Shown: positions 27,770-36,613, counted from the first letter of the stretch. The stretch is 64,000 nucleotides of DNA from Amycolatopsis japonica (GCF_000732925.1 NZ_CP008953.1:2852001-2916000), one strand, 5' to 3'. Notes: generated by a model from the letters alone, not told the origin. Translations and numbers: made by a program.

Positions 27770-28231
27770 TCAAGGTAGGTCGGCGCGCGGCGGCGTCGCT
27801 TCTCGATTCCTGATCGGTCGCATGACCTGTTTGACGACGCAGCCGGGCATGCCCCGGCCGTCTTCCGCGGCCTGCTTGCGGTACGCGCTCGGCGAGATGC
27901 CGACCAGTTCGGAGAACCGCGTGCTGAACGTGCCCAGCGACGAGAAACCGACGTCGAAGCAGACCTCGGTGACCGACATGTCCCCGCGCCGCAACAGCAT
28001 CATGGCCCGCTCGATCCGGCGGGTCATCAGGTAGCTGTAGGGCGATTCGCCGTACGCGGCCCGGAACTCGCGGCTCAGATGCCCGGCGGAGACGTGCACG
28101 CCGCGCGCCAGGGCTTCGACGTCCAAGGGCTGCGCGTAGTCGCGATCGATCCGGTCGCGGACGCGGCGCAGCATCGCGAGATCCCGCAGGCGCGGGTCGG
28201 GTTTGCCGGTCACCCGGAAAGCGTAACCCAC
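27770..28231 (-). CDS. AraC family transcriptional regulator
   Basis: A 153-aa protein made almost only of the AraC DNA-binding domain: MLRRVRDRIDRDYAQPLDVEALARGVHVSAGHLSREFRAAYGESPYSYLMTRRIERA is the first helix-turn-helix unit and MSVTEVCFDVGFSSLGTFSTRFSELVGISPSAYR the second. There is no separate sensor domain, so signal input may come through the short N-terminus or another protein. The start may be the ATG at 28231 or the GTG at 28213. It probably controls the VOC gene just downstream. Confidence 0.87.
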   Translation of the reverse strand: MGYAFRVTGKPDPRLRDLAMLRRVRDRIDRDYAQPLDVEALARGVHVSAGHLSREFRAAYGESPYSYLMTRRIERAMMLLRRGDMSVTEVCFDVGFSSLGTFSTRFSELVGISPSAYRKQAAEDGRGMPGCVVKQVMRPIRNREATPPRADLP

Positions 28232-28245
28232 GCCGGACGCCGAAA

Positions 28246-28275
28246 GGCCCCCTTCGCCGGGCGGCGAAGGGGGCC
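28246..28275. terminator. Terminator after csxA
   Basis: GGCCCCCTTCGCC, loop GGGC, GGCGAAGGGGGCC: a perfect 13-bp stem 20 bp after the csxA stop codon, followed on the minus strand by TTT. It separates csxA from the AraC/VOC operon. Confidence 0.75.
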
Positions 28276-28294
28276 CTCTCAGGCGACTCCCGGA

Positions 28295-31200
28295 CTAGAG
28301 CGTGATCTTGTCGACGTTGGGACCGCCGTTCGCCGTGGTGGCGACGGCCTTGATCTTGTTGGCTCCCGCCGCCAAGGTCACCTTGACGGTTCTCGTCGTC
28401 CAGTTCGGCCAGGCCCCGGTGCCGCCGAAGCCGACGCCCGACGCGCTGATCGAGCCGTTGACGGAGAAGTCGAGCGGCCGGTTCGCCGTCGTGCCGTTGG
28501 CGTACCGGACGACGACGTCGTAGGTGCCGGCGGAGGGCACGTTCACCGTCCACTCGACCGAGCTGCCAGCCACGTTGTCGTAGTTGACGAACCCGGTGCC
28601 GGTGAACCCGGCGTGGTTGGACTCCACCGCGCCCTGGTCGATCGTGGCGTCCTCGGCCTGGTAATCGACCGGGTCGCTCGGGCCGGAGCCGTCGGCCGGG
28701 ACGGTCTGCGTCCCGGTGTTCCAGCCCGAGACCCGCACCGAAGGCTTGGAGCCCTTGAGGTCGGCCGTGCGGTACTTCGCGGTCAGCGTGGTCGTTTCAC
28801 CCGGCCAGAGGCTCACCGCGTTGTCGTTCCACTCCACCGGCAGCACCGGCTTGCCCGCGGCGTCCACGACCTTCGAGTCGACGTAGAACGCCGGGAGCTT
28901 GCCGCCCGAGGTGTTCTTCAGCGTCACGGTGGTCGTGGTGGTGCCGTCGGCGCCGGCCACCGACTTCGCCGTCGCGCTGACGGCGGACTGGCCGAGGTTC
29001 TTCAGCCCGGTCAGATCGGCGTAGCCCGACTGGGGTGTGTAGTACCAGTCGCTGCCGCCCCAGTTCAGCGTGTCGGCCTTGGTGGAGAGCCAGTACACGT
29101 TGCGGCTGACCTCCTTGCCGGACGAGTCGGTGAGCACGAGTTTCGCGAGGTAGGTGCTCGACAGCCCGCTCACCGCCGGGACGGTGACCGCGGTGGCCTT
29201 GGCGCCCAGCGCGCCGACCGACAGCCCGGTCTTGGTGTTGCTGTACTTCTCGGTGCCGTCGAGGTTGTACAGCTTCGTGGTCGCCGTCAGCCCGCTCACC
29301 GCGTTCGACGTCTGGTTGATCACCACGACCGACCGATTGTCGTGCGAGTACTGGATGTGCAGCGGCTCGTTGGCCTTCTTCGCCCCGTAGTAGGCGCCGT
29401 TCTGGTCCATGTAGGCGTCGAACAGCTGCCAGTGCAGCGAGGTCCACGGGCTGTTGAGCATCCAGTAGATCAACCCGGTCGACGGGTTGGTCGAGTCGGT
29501 GTAGTTGCGCGAGTGCGACTCGAATTCGGCGCGGACGTTCTCGTACTGCGCGAGCTGCGCCTTCCGCACGAAGTCGTTCAGGTCCGCGGGCGCGCCATAG
29601 CGCTTGGTGAGCGCGTTGCCGAACAGCTTCAGGTTCCCGAAGGTCTCCGAGGACGAGCGGTGGTACTGCGCGGCCGACGGATCCTTCCACATCGTTTCCA
29701 GCTCAGCGGCCGACATCATCCGCTTCAACGTGTCCATCGTCGGGATGTCGACGCCCGCGCTGGTCTCGGAGTTGAAGCTCCACGCGCCGCCGCGCTCCTT
29801 TTGCGACTTGTCGTACCAGTAGACCGGCGGGACGTAGTCGTACGGACCGTTCATCTTCATCCCCGAAGCACCCGTGATCGGGGACGGCCGCTTCGACGCG
29901 GACGGGATGACCGGCGGCAGGAAGTCGGCGGCCTTCATCGCGTCGAGGTAGCCCTGCTCGATCCGCTTGTCCGGCGCGAAGTCGGAGCCGATGTGGAACG
30001 AGATGACGCTCGGGTGGTCACGCAGGCGCTCGGCCTCGGAGAACATAGACGCCTTGGCGATCGGGTAGTCCGACTCGACCCACGGCTCGCCCTTCTCTTC
30101 GCCGTTGACCTGGCCTTCCCACTTGTCGCAGCATTCCCAGCCGGGCATGGTCAGCACGCCGAGGTCGTCGGCGAGGTCGAAGAACTCGTCCGGCTCGATG
30201 TGGCCTTCCAGCCGGACGGTGTTGAGCCCGAGGTTCAGCACGTACTTGAGCTTGTCGGCCGCCGCGGTCTCGTTCCAGCGCAGGAACAGGTCCGGCGTGT
30301 AGCCGCCGCCGCGGATCAGCAGCGGTTTGCCGTTGACGCTGTACTGCCGCGCACCGCTGGAGTTCAGCGGCGCCTTGACGTCGCGGACACCGAACTTCGA
30401 CTTCGAGGCGTCCGACGCCGTGCCGCCGACACTCGCGGTGAGGTCGAGTTCGTACCGGTGCTGTCCGCCCATTCCGGCGGGCCACCACAGGTTGGGCTTG
30501 TCGAGACCGACGATGGGGAAGGTGACGGTCTTGCGCTCCTTCGCGGCCAGCGAGACGGTCTGGCTGACCGGCTTGCCCGCGACCGTGCCGGCGACGGTGG
30601 TCTGCACCGCGCCCGCCGAGTCGTTGCGGACGTCGGCCTTCACCGTGAGGTCGGCGTGGTCGAGCGACGAGTTCAGCTTCTGGACGACGTGGGCGCTGCG
30701 CAGCGCGACCGGGCCGCCGCGCCGGACGAGGACGTCGCGCACGATGCCCATGTTCTGGTCCGGCGGGGTCTGCGCCCAGTCGATCCAGCCCATCGAGAGG
30801 TCGTTGTTGGGGTCGTTGGGGTAGACCTTGAACGCGACGCTGTTGACGCCCTGGCGCACGTGCTCGGTGATATCCAGGTCGTGGCGGGTGTAGGCGCCGT
30901 TGACCTGGTCCTTCGTCGCGATCCGGGTGCCGTTGACCCAGACGTCGGCCTTGGAGAGCACGCCGCTGAAGTCGAGGTACGTGCGCTTCGAGGTGTCCTC
31001 GACGTTCAGGTCCGTGCGGTACCACCACGGCACCGAGAACTGCGCGGTCGGGACGTTCTTCATGTTCGTCGAATAGAACGGGTCGGCGTACTTGCCGTTC
31101 TGCAGCAGTCCGGCGTAGACCGTCGAACGCGACGACACCGGGTACCAGCCGGCGGTGGGGAAGCCCGGCTTCGACACCGCCGAATCATCGCTGACCTGCG

Positions 31201-31375
31201 CCGAAGACTGGATCACGAAACCGGGGATCGGGGTGGCGTTGCCCGCGGCCGGCGGGACGGCCACCTCCGCGCCGGTTGCGACGGGAGCGGTGGTCACCCC
31301 GCAGACCGCGGCGGCCAGCGCGGTGACGGTCAAGGCCAGTAACGGGATCCGGGTTCTCTTCTGCCGAAAACTCAC
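28295..31375 (-). CDS. csxA: Exo-beta-D-glucosaminidase (GH2) with CBM35
   Basis: A 1026-aa secreted enzyme that removes glucosamine from the non-reducing end of chitosan oligomers. It closely matches the A. orientalis CsxA sequence as I recall it, including the signal peptide start SFRQKRTRIPLL. The order is signal peptide (about 1-36), GH2 sugar-binding and immunoglobulin-like domains, TIM barrel with the acid/base in FHIGSD (D465) and nucleophile in FNSETSAG (E537), matching D469/E541 of the characterised enzyme with the same spacing, and a C-terminal CBM35 (about 900-1026). The GTG start at 31375 follows GAGGAGG. A near-palindrome at 31421-31439 is a likely operator. Confidence 0.96.
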   Translation of the reverse strand: MSFRQKRTRIPLLALTVTALAAAVCGVTTAPVATGAEVAVPPAAGNATPIPGFVIQSSAQVSDDSAVSKPGFPTAGWYPVSSRSTVYAGLLQNGKYADPFYSTNMKNVPTAQFSVPWWYRTDLNVEDTSKRTYLDFSGVLSKADVWVNGTRIATKDQVNGAYTRHDLDITEHVRQGVNSVAFKVYPNDPNNDLSMGWIDWAQTPPDQNMGIVRDVLVRRGGPVALRSAHVVQKLNSSLDHADLTVKADVRNDSAGAVQTTVAGTVAGKPVSQTVSLAAKERKTVTFPIVGLDKPNLWWPAGMGGQHRYELDLTASVGGTASDASKSKFGVRDVKAPLNSSGARQYSVNGKPLLIRGGGYTPDLFLRWNETAAADKLKYVLNLGLNTVRLEGHIEPDEFFDLADDLGVLTMPGWECCDKWEGQVNGEEKGEPWVESDYPIAKASMFSEAERLRDHPSVISFHIGSDFAPDKRIEQGYLDAMKAADFLPPVIPSASKRPSPITGASGMKMNGPYDYVPPVYWYDKSQKERGGAWSFNSETSAGVDIPTMDTLKRMMSAAELETMWKDPSAAQYHRSSSETFGNLKLFGNALTKRYGAPADLNDFVRKAQLAQYENVRAEFESHSRNYTDSTNPSTGLIYWMLNSPWTSLHWQLFDAYMDQNGAYYGAKKANEPLHIQYSHDNRSVVVINQTSNAVSGLTATTKLYNLDGTEKYSNTKTGLSVGALGAKATAVTVPAVSGLSSTYLAKLVLTDSSGKEVSRNVYWLSTKADTLNWGGSDWYYTPQSGYADLTGLKNLGQSAVSATAKSVAGADGTTTTTVTLKNTSGGKLPAFYVDSKVVDAAGKPVLPVEWNDNAVSLWPGETTTLTAKYRTADLKGSKPSVRVSGWNTGTQTVPADGSGPSDPVDYQAEDATIDQGAVESNHAGFTGTGFVNYDNVAGSSVEWTVNVPSAGTYDVVVRYANGTTANRPLDFSVNGSISASGVGFGGTGAWPNWTTRTVKVTLAAGANKIKAVATTANGGPNVDKITL

Positions 31376-31420
31376 GAGCGCGCCTCCTCGGGCACACGGC
31401 GGCGGACCTGGGCGGAAATC

Positions 31421-31439
31421 GTTAAGAAAGTTCCCTAAC
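31421..31439. promoter_or_regulatory. Probable operator upstream of csxA
   Basis: GTTAAGAAAGTTCCCTAAC, a 19-bp dyad with 7 of 9 pairs matching, 46 bp before the csxA start. It resembles TTAGGAAA-TTTCCTAA-type sites that precede secreted polysaccharidase genes in actinomycetes and are attributed to ROK-type regulators (from memory). Confidence 0.5.
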
Positions 31440-31500
31440 AATGTTGGGGGAGATAGTAGCCGTCACTTCGCGCGGGGAACAGACCCTTGCACCGGGTTCG

Positions 31501-32739
31501 TCAGCGGTGGAAGCTCCGGCGGAGAGCGGCCGCGCGCAGGCAGAGCAGGAGCGGCAGGGACGCGTCGTCACGCAGCCTCGGCGGCAGCGAGGGCGCGTCG
31601 GCCAGGTCGGAGCCGCCGGAAAGATCCTCGCCGAGCGCGGCGAGGTCGACGTCGAGCATGGTCGTGCCCGCGCTGTACAGCTTCTCGGCGCCGCGCGTAC
31701 GACGTGTCAGCAGGGTGGCGCTGTCCACGGACAGTTCGGTGATCCCCAGGAACTCCGGTTTCGCGCCGCGTTCCATCCAGCGCGCGAACCCGGTCAGCCT
31801 GGTGGAGGAGATCTCGCCGGGCAGGAGGCCGGTCTCCTCGCGAAGTTCCCGCTCCATCCCGGCGATCACCGCGGTGTGCAGCATCCGGCGGCGTCCACCG
31901 TCGGGGGTATCGAGATCCTGGGGTTCCAGCGAGCCGCTGCCCGACGGCGCGAGCAGCAGCGCGCTCGCGGAGTTCCGGCCGGACTGGCGCACCACGACCA
32001 GCTTGCCGTCGGAGGTGAACGCGATGGTCGAGACACCGACCAGATCGGCCAGTTCGCTGCTCGCCAGCGTGCGGAGGCTGCCCGACGAGTCGGCCAGTTC
32101 CTCGCGGCGGAGGTCGTACTCCTCGCCGGTGTCGGTCTTGGTGATCCGCAGGGTCGACAGTTCGTTGGAGCACACGGCGTCGAAGAACCGCGCTCGATGC
32201 AGCCGGATCGGGGCGGGCGCGGCGCCTGCGGCGGGAAGCGGTTCGCCGCGCATGCCGACGATGGCGCCGTTGAACAGCAGGCGACCCTTCGCGCGCAAGG
32301 GAAGGACGTGCGGCGCCGTCGCCTTGAGCTTGGGCGGCAGGCGGTACGGCTCCTCGGCGACGACGATCCGGAAGTTCCCCGCTGTCAGTGCTTCGTCGAT
32401 CACGTCGCTGACCAGCGCCGTTCCCCGCGCCGGTACGGAGAGGTAGGCCGCCCCAGGGTAGGCGGGCGGGGGCGGAAGTTCGGCGGTGGGGAAGGGGGCG
32501 GCGATCGCGCTGAACTCGTACCCGGCCCAGCGCGCCCGAAGCAGCCGGAGATCCCGCACGAACGTGGTGGTGCCCAAAGCCAAGGCCAGCACGGAAAGCG
32601 CGATACCGAAGGCACTGGGCAGGATCGTCGCCACCCCGAGGACGACGCCGACCCCGGACGCCGCGACGGGCCACTCGCGTGCGGCCGAGTAGGCGAAGTG
32701 GTCGGCCTTCGCCCTCGCCCGGCGGGTCAGTTTTCCCAT
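31501..32739 (-). CDS. Membrane-anchored Nudix-like protein
   Basis: A 412-aa protein. Two hydrophobic stretches near the N-terminus (WPVAASGVGVVLGVATIL and FGIALSVLALALGTTTFV, about residues 24-60) form a membrane hairpin; the rest should face the cytoplasm. The C-terminal half contains RELREETGLL, the core of a Nudix box (REUXEEXGU), but the glutamate and glycine normally found upstream of it are replaced, so catalysis is doubtful. The start at 32739 is preferred because AAGGTGG precedes it closely. No neighbour explains its role. Confidence 0.6.
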   Translation of the reverse strand: MGKLTRRARAKADHFAYSAAREWPVAASGVGVVLGVATILPSAFGIALSVLALALGTTTFVRDLRLLRARWAGYEFSAIAAPFPTAELPPPPAYPGAAYLSVPARGTALVSDVIDEALTAGNFRIVVAEEPYRLPPKLKATAPHVLPLRAKGRLLFNGAIVGMRGEPLPAAGAAPAPIRLHRARFFDAVCSNELSTLRITKTDTGEEYDLRREELADSSGSLRTLASSELADLVGVSTIAFTSDGKLVVVRQSGRNSASALLLAPSGSGSLEPQDLDTPDGGRRRMLHTAVIAGMERELREETGLLPGEISSTRLTGFARWMERGAKPEFLGITELSVDSATLLTRRTRGAEKLYSAGTTMLDVDLAALGEDLSGGSDLADAPSLPPRLRDDASLPLLLCLRAAALRRSFHR

Positions 32740-32781
32740 CGCCACCTTGTTTATCACGGGAAGGTTGGGCGAAGTGGGGCT

Positions 32782-33174
32782 TTAGCGGACAGGCGCCACG
32801 TAGTGCCATTGCCCGTCGACGCGGACGAAGTGGCTGTTCTCGTGCATGCTGTCCGCCCGGCGATCCTGGCGGTAGTGGGCCCGGAACTCCACGGTGCCCT
32901 CGTTCTCCAGCAGTCCGCCGCCGGTCTTGCCGAGGATCTCCAGGAACGTCCAGCGCTGCCCCGGGTCGAGTTCGAGATCGGCGGGCCGCGTCTTCGGATG
33001 CCAGGTCTTCGTGAGGTACGCGGTGTCGCCGACGGCGAACGCGCTGAACCGCGATCGCATCAGGAGTTCGGCGGTCGGCGCGGTCGCGTCACCCCGGTGG
33101 AAGCGGCCGCAGCAAACGCTGTAGGGCTCGCCAAGACCGCAGGGGCAACGGGAATCGTCGGTGATCACAGGCAC
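32782..33174 (-). CDS. YchJ family protein (UPF0225) with SEC-C motif
   Basis: A 130-aa protein starting with a SEC-C zinc motif (RCPCGLGEPYSVCCGRFH, CXC...CC/H), followed by the YchJ middle domain: TAELLMRSRFSAFAVGDTAYLTKTWHPKTRP and the closing VEFRAHYR, ENSHFVRVDGQWHYV. This is an NTF2-like fold of unknown biochemical role, frequent as a single gene in bacteria. It is 13 bp upstream of nothing coupled: the next gene on the strand ends at 33188, and the pair could be cotranscribed. Confidence 0.88.
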   Translation of the reverse strand: MPVITDDSRCPCGLGEPYSVCCGRFHRGDATAPTAELLMRSRFSAFAVGDTAYLTKTWHPKTRPADLELDPGQRWTFLEILGKTGGGLLENEGTVEFRAHYRQDRRADSMHENSHFVRVDGQWHYVAPVR

Positions 33175-33187
33175 GCCGCCGATTGTG

Positions 33188-33565
33188 TCATCGTGCCGTC
33201 GCGATGCTTTCGAGGTCCCGGGCCTGCTTGAGCCACCCGGTGAACAGGTCGGCGTCGATGTCGCCGACCGAGCGCAGCTTGACGTGCGCCATCTCCCGCG
33301 CGCTCGGCTCCAGCCTGCCGGACTCGTCGTCGACGAGCTGCCCCTTCCAGAGCGCGAAAGTGACGTACGACGAGTACGCCTTCATCAGGCAGACGAGGTT
33401 CTTGCCGACGGCTTCGCCGGCGCTCCAGGTGGGGGAGGCGTGGTACATCGCCTCGATGGAGCCCGGCAGGGCGGCGTTGACGATCGGCCGCAGCGCGACG
33501 GCGACTTCACGCAGGTTCTCGGGCAGAGCGGCGATGTAGTCGTCGACGTTCGCGAACTTGGCCAT
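33188..33565 (-). CDS. DUF1801 family protein
   Basis: A 125-aa protein with the DUF1801/YdhG fold pattern: NVDDYIAALPENLREVAVALRPIVNAALPGSIEAMYHASPTW, then CLMKAYSSYVTFALWKG, a hydrophobic strand followed by an aromatic helix. Members are small stand-alone proteins without assigned activity. The gene is followed closely on the same strand by the YchJ-type gene and preceded by a small helix-hairpin-helix gene, giving a three-gene cluster of small soluble proteins. Confidence 0.85.
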   Translation of the reverse strand: MAKFANVDDYIAALPENLREVAVALRPIVNAALPGSIEAMYHASPTWSAGEAVGKNLVCLMKAYSSYVTFALWKGQLVDDESGRLEPSAREMAHVKLRSVGDIDADLFTGWLKQARDLESIATAR

Positions 33566-33637
33566 GACTGGATCCCTTCGGTCGGTGTGCTGCGCTCAGC
33601 AAACCGTCCGAAGGGTCAAGTTGTCAAGACAAAAAAA

Positions 33638-33841
33638 TTAGTCGGTGGGTTTGAACGTCTGACCTCGCGTTTCCAGGGCTTCGCGGATGATGCGGAGCGC
33701 TTTGGGGCCGACGCCGTGCAGGCTCGCGAGCTCGGCTTCGGTGGCGCGGGTGAAGTGCTCCAGCCGGGTGTAGCCGGCGCCGGTGAAGGCGCGCGTCGCC
33801 GGTTTGCCGATGCCGGACGGCAGGTCGGTTTGTTCGTCCAT
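33638..33841 (-). CDS. Small helix-hairpin-helix DNA-binding protein
   Basis: A 67-aa protein consisting of two helix-hairpin-helix units: LPSGIGKPATRAFTGAGYTRLEHF and ATEAELASLHGVGPKALRIIREAL. The GIGK and GVGP hairpins are typical of non-sequence-specific DNA binding (as in the RNA polymerase alpha C-terminal domain and DUF4332). Genes of this kind often stand beside DUF1801 genes, as here. Function unknown. Confidence 0.8.
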   Translation of the reverse strand: MDEQTDLPSGIGKPATRAFTGAGYTRLEHFTRATEAELASLHGVGPKALRIIREALETRGQTFKPTD

Positions 33842-33901
33842 GGGTCCTCTTCGGTCAGTGGCCGGTTCTGGGCGCCTCCATTGTGGATCGCCGGTGGCGG
33901 G

Positions 33902-34531
33902 TCAGGGCGCGGGGAACTCGACGGCGACCTCGACCGCGGTCTCCAGCGTCGTTTCGCTCGGCCGCCCGGTCGCGGGGGCCGCTTCGGCGATCACGACGAG
34001 CTTCTTGGCCAGTCGGGAGTCGTAGTTCTCGCCGGTGAATCGGCTACCGGGCGGAGCTTCGCCGAAGAGGAGGACGTTGCCGGTGCCGTCCTTGTCGATG
34101 AGCCGCTTCAGGTCGCTCGCCTCGCCCGCCTTCGGCATCTTCACCCACGCGACGGAGACGTCGATGGTGTTGCCGGCGCCGTCGTCGACGGTGACCAGCA
34201 TGCGGTCGAGATCGACGCAAGGGTGGCGCAGGAGGAAACGCTGGACCTCGCCGAAGGAATGCGGTCCGCATTTGAGTTCCCGTTTGGCTTGCTTTTTGAG
34301 CCCGCGCCAGCCCAGGCGTTGCCAGGCTTCGGAATGGCGGCCCTTTTGTGCGGACTTCTTGCTGGAGATTTTGCCTTTGAGGGCTTGGCTCGCGGCGGAA
34401 TCGAGGGAGGTGGCGGCGCCTCCGCCGATGCCGTTGGTGGCGGCCACGACCACTCCCGTCGTGACCAGCGCGCCCGCACCGTACTTGTATTTGATCCAGC
34501 GGCCGTCCGGGCCGCGCGGTTGATTCACCAT
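33902..34531 (-). CDS. Hypothetical 209-aa protein
   Basis: I do not recognise the family. The ATG at 34531 (MVNQPRGPDGRWIKYKYG) lies behind a GGGAGGGAAC purine run. A short hydrophobic segment follows (GAGALVTTGVVVAATNGIGGGAATS, about residues 20-45), then a basic region (KGKISSKKSAQKGRHSEAWQRLGWRGLKKQAKRELK) and a compact C-terminal domain with CGPHSFGEVQRFLLRHPCVDLDRMLVTVDD and VSVAWVKMPKAGEASDLKRLIDKDGTGNVLL. The mixture suggests a membrane-associated or nucleic-acid-binding protein. No domain with known activity is visible. Confidence 0.6.
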   Translation of the reverse strand: MVNQPRGPDGRWIKYKYGAGALVTTGVVVAATNGIGGGAATSLDSAASQALKGKISSKKSAQKGRHSEAWQRLGWRGLKKQAKRELKCGPHSFGEVQRFLLRHPCVDLDRMLVTVDDGAGNTIDVSVAWVKMPKAGEASDLKRLIDKDGTGNVLLFGEAPPGSRFTGENYDSRLAKKLVVIAEAAPATGRPSETTLETAVEVAVEFPAP

Positions 34532-34775
34532 GATATGTTCCGTTCCCTCCCAAGTCCGGAATGGACGATCTTGCTCCGGGCTTTGCGGAAGAGCCGAGAA
34601 GTAGTGCGTCAATACGCCCGAATGGCGCAGTCGGGGCGTCGGGTTTTCGCCGGTACCGAACAGTTCCAGGCGTGATGACGGCGATGTCGGGTGGCCGGTG
34701 AGCGGCTGGGCCTAGTGGCCGACTGCGGGCATGCCGAGGGGCCGTCGCCTGGGTGGCTGGCGGGCTCCTCGGGGC

Positions 34776-36059
34776 CTAGACGTGGTGCAGGGTGTTACGG
34801 CGGGGTTTTCGGAGCGGGTCCCGGTATTGGGGTGGGATGAACTCCGGTAGGCCGTCGGCCGCCATTCGTACTTCCCAGTCGCCGTGGTGAATCAGCCGAT
34901 GATGGAAACCACACAACAGGACTAAATTCCGGAGATCGGTCGGCCCGCCGTCTGCCCAGTGCTCAATATGATGAGCGTGGCAATTCTTCGGCTTCCGGTG
35001 GCAGCCGGGGAAGGCGCAGCCGCCGTCGCGGATGTTGAGTGCGCGTCGTTGGCCTGGGGTGACGAACCGTCTCAGCCGCCCCATATCCAGTGGTTCACCC
35101 GAGGCACCCATCACGACCGGCACCATCAGGCAGTCGCAGGCGGCGAGCCGGGCTTCCCGCGCCGTCATCGTCCCCACGAAATCCAGGCACGCGGTGCCGA
35201 GGCCGGATTTGAGTTCCTCGAGTCCGACGGTGACGTGGACGAGGGTCCGGTAGCCGCTGGTGCCGGGCTGGTCGGGGCACGCGATCGCGAGATCGAGCAG
35301 GTCGGCCCAGGCATCGCCCATGCGTTCGCACTTCATCCGCAGATCCGCCTGACCGAACTCATCCACCGGCCGCGGCTGGGCGTGTGCTTCCAGCGCGGCG
35401 GCGGTCCGGGCCCCGGTCTCGTCATCGAGAAGACCGGTGAGCTTCCAGAACCCATCCTTGCGCCGTTCCAAGGTGATCTCGCGGCGCGGTTCCTTCGGCT
35501 CGGGATCTTTGGGTTCCTTGCCGTCAGGGTTGAGCAAGTCCTGCAGGTTCGCTTCAGCCTTGGCGAGCTGCCGGGGACCGGCACTCGGCGCGAGATTGCC
35601 GAGGATCTGCTCCGCTCCCGCTCGGTCTTCCGCCGAAATGTCGGCGGGGAGGTTTTTCAGGATCTCCAGGATCTGATCGATCCGCTCATCCCCGACCAAC
35701 CCCTGAGCAGCGACCGCAGCGGTCGCGGGAGCGACCGGCGGAACCTCCGTGCCATCCAACGCACGCGTCGGGTTCAGCGCGATCGCCCGCTTCACGATCG
35801 GACCCGCCTCACCCCGCGACAACCCCGCGATCTCGGCGAGCCAGCTTGCCGTGCTGCCGTGCCCGTACAGGTCTTTGACGCCCCGAGACTCGATCTCCGC
35901 CAGGAACCGGCCCAGACAGGCGGTCGCGATCCGGATCACCTGCAAAGCGTGCTGCACGCCATGGGCAAGCTCCAGCTTGCCGGCGCGCCACAGTTCCTGC
36001 GGCAACTCGGGGAGGAAGGTCTCGGACACGACTCCATAATACCCGAAGAAATCGAACAC
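34776..36059 (-). CDS. DUF222/13E12-type HNH endonuclease
   Basis: A 427-aa protein. The N-terminal 300 residues follow the DUF222 pattern of actinobacterial 13E12-family proteins (helical, with YGHGSTASWLAEIAGLSRGEAGPIVKRA and a central RREITLERRKDGFWKLTGLLDDETGARTAAAL). The C-terminus is an HNH nuclease: RDGGCAFPGCHRKPKNCHAHHIEHWADGGPTDLRNLVLLCGFHHRLIHHG, with zinc-binding cysteines and the HH/H catalytic histidines. These occur in many copies per genome; a role in DNA mobility or repair has been proposed but not shown. The start may be the ATG at 36059 or the GTG at 36029. Confidence 0.9.
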   Translation of the reverse strand: MFDFFGYYGVVSETFLPELPQELWRAGKLELAHGVQHALQVIRIATACLGRFLAEIESRGVKDLYGHGSTASWLAEIAGLSRGEAGPIVKRAIALNPTRALDGTEVPPVAPATAAVAAQGLVGDERIDQILEILKNLPADISAEDRAGAEQILGNLAPSAGPRQLAKAEANLQDLLNPDGKEPKDPEPKEPRREITLERRKDGFWKLTGLLDDETGARTAAALEAHAQPRPVDEFGQADLRMKCERMGDAWADLLDLAIACPDQPGTSGYRTLVHVTVGLEELKSGLGTACLDFVGTMTAREARLAACDCLMVPVVMGASGEPLDMGRLRRFVTPGQRRALNIRDGGCAFPGCHRKPKNCHAHHIEHWADGGPTDLRNLVLLCGFHHRLIHHGDWEVRMAADGLPEFIPPQYRDPLRKPRRNTLHHV

Positions 36060-36152
36060 GTGTTCGTAATTTTAAGCAACAAGCCAACTCGTATCGACAA
36101 GCCTGAAGAGTGAACGGCCGCCAATGCCGAATCACCCTGCGAAGCCAACTTG

Positions 36153-36174
36153 CGCATTTAGTCGACTAAATGCG
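36153..36174. promoter_or_regulatory. 22-bp perfect palindrome in a divergent promoter region
   Basis: CGCATTTAGTC followed by its exact complement (a SalI-like GTCGAC centre). It lies between the divergent HNH and monooxygenase genes, with AT-rich arms more like an operator than a terminator. Confidence 0.45.
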
Positions 36175-36221
36175 GACATCGAGCAAAGCGAGTAGCCGAA
36201 CGAACGCGAACAGCAGTCGCC

Positions 36222-36234
36222 TAGCATCCACATC
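36222..36234 (+). promoter_or_regulatory. Possible leaderless promoter of the ABM-domain gene
   Basis: TAGCAT at 36222-36227 ends seven bases before the ATG at 36235, and there is no ribosome site in between. The -35 region is weak. Confidence 0.35.
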
Positions 36235-36576
36235 ATGACGACAGGCACCACGACCACAGTGGAACTGACCCGCTTCAAGGTCCCCGCCGACCGCGCGGAC
36301 GAACTCCTCCAGGCCCGCCCCGCGATGATCGCCGACTTCCGGGCTGACAGGGAGGGCTTCCTGGACGCCCAGCTGATCCGGGTCGACGACGAGACCTGGC
36401 TCGACGTCGTGTGGTGGCGTTCCTCCGAGGACTTCGCGGCGTCCAGGGAGAAGGGCGCGAACCTGCCGGGGATCAAGGCCTTCTTCGCGCCGATCGCCGA
36501 GCTGGTCTCCGCCGAGGAGGGTGTCACGAGCGACCACATACCGGGACGGGAAATATCGCCGCCGCCAGTCCGTTGA
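36235..36576 (+). CDS. ABM-domain (antibiotic biosynthesis monooxygenase-like) protein
   Basis: A 113-aa dimeric alpha-beta barrel type protein: VELTRFKVPADRADELLQARPAMIADFRADREGFLDAQLIRVDDETWLDVVWWRSSEDFAAS, then a helix and IAELVSAEEG. Members include quinol monooxygenases and heme-degrading enzymes as well as proteins with no enzymatic role; no cofactor site is evident. It is followed after 37 bp by a DUF1684 gene on the same strand, probably in one unit. Confidence 0.75.
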   Translation: MTTGTTTTVELTRFKVPADRADELLQARPAMIADFRADREGFLDAQLIRVDDETWLDVVWWRSSEDFAASREKGANLPGIKAFFAPIAELVSAEEGVTSDHIPGREISPPPVR

Positions 36577-36613
36577 CCAGGGGGAACGAGCAAGGTCACG
36601 GAAGGAATCGGCG

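Noticed and set aside
28079..31342. A 1087-residue plus-strand open frame
   Set aside because: Antisense to csxA; only low-complexity Arg/Val/Gly sequence.
31501..32739. Assigning a definite Nudix activity to the membrane protein
   Set aside because: Only the REUXEEXGU half of the box is present; the upstream glycine and glutamate are missing.
34776..36059. HNH gene read as a homing endonuclease or part of a mobile element
   Set aside because: The DUF222 N-terminus is the chromosomal 13E12-type arrangement; no intron, intein or terminal repeats are seen around it.
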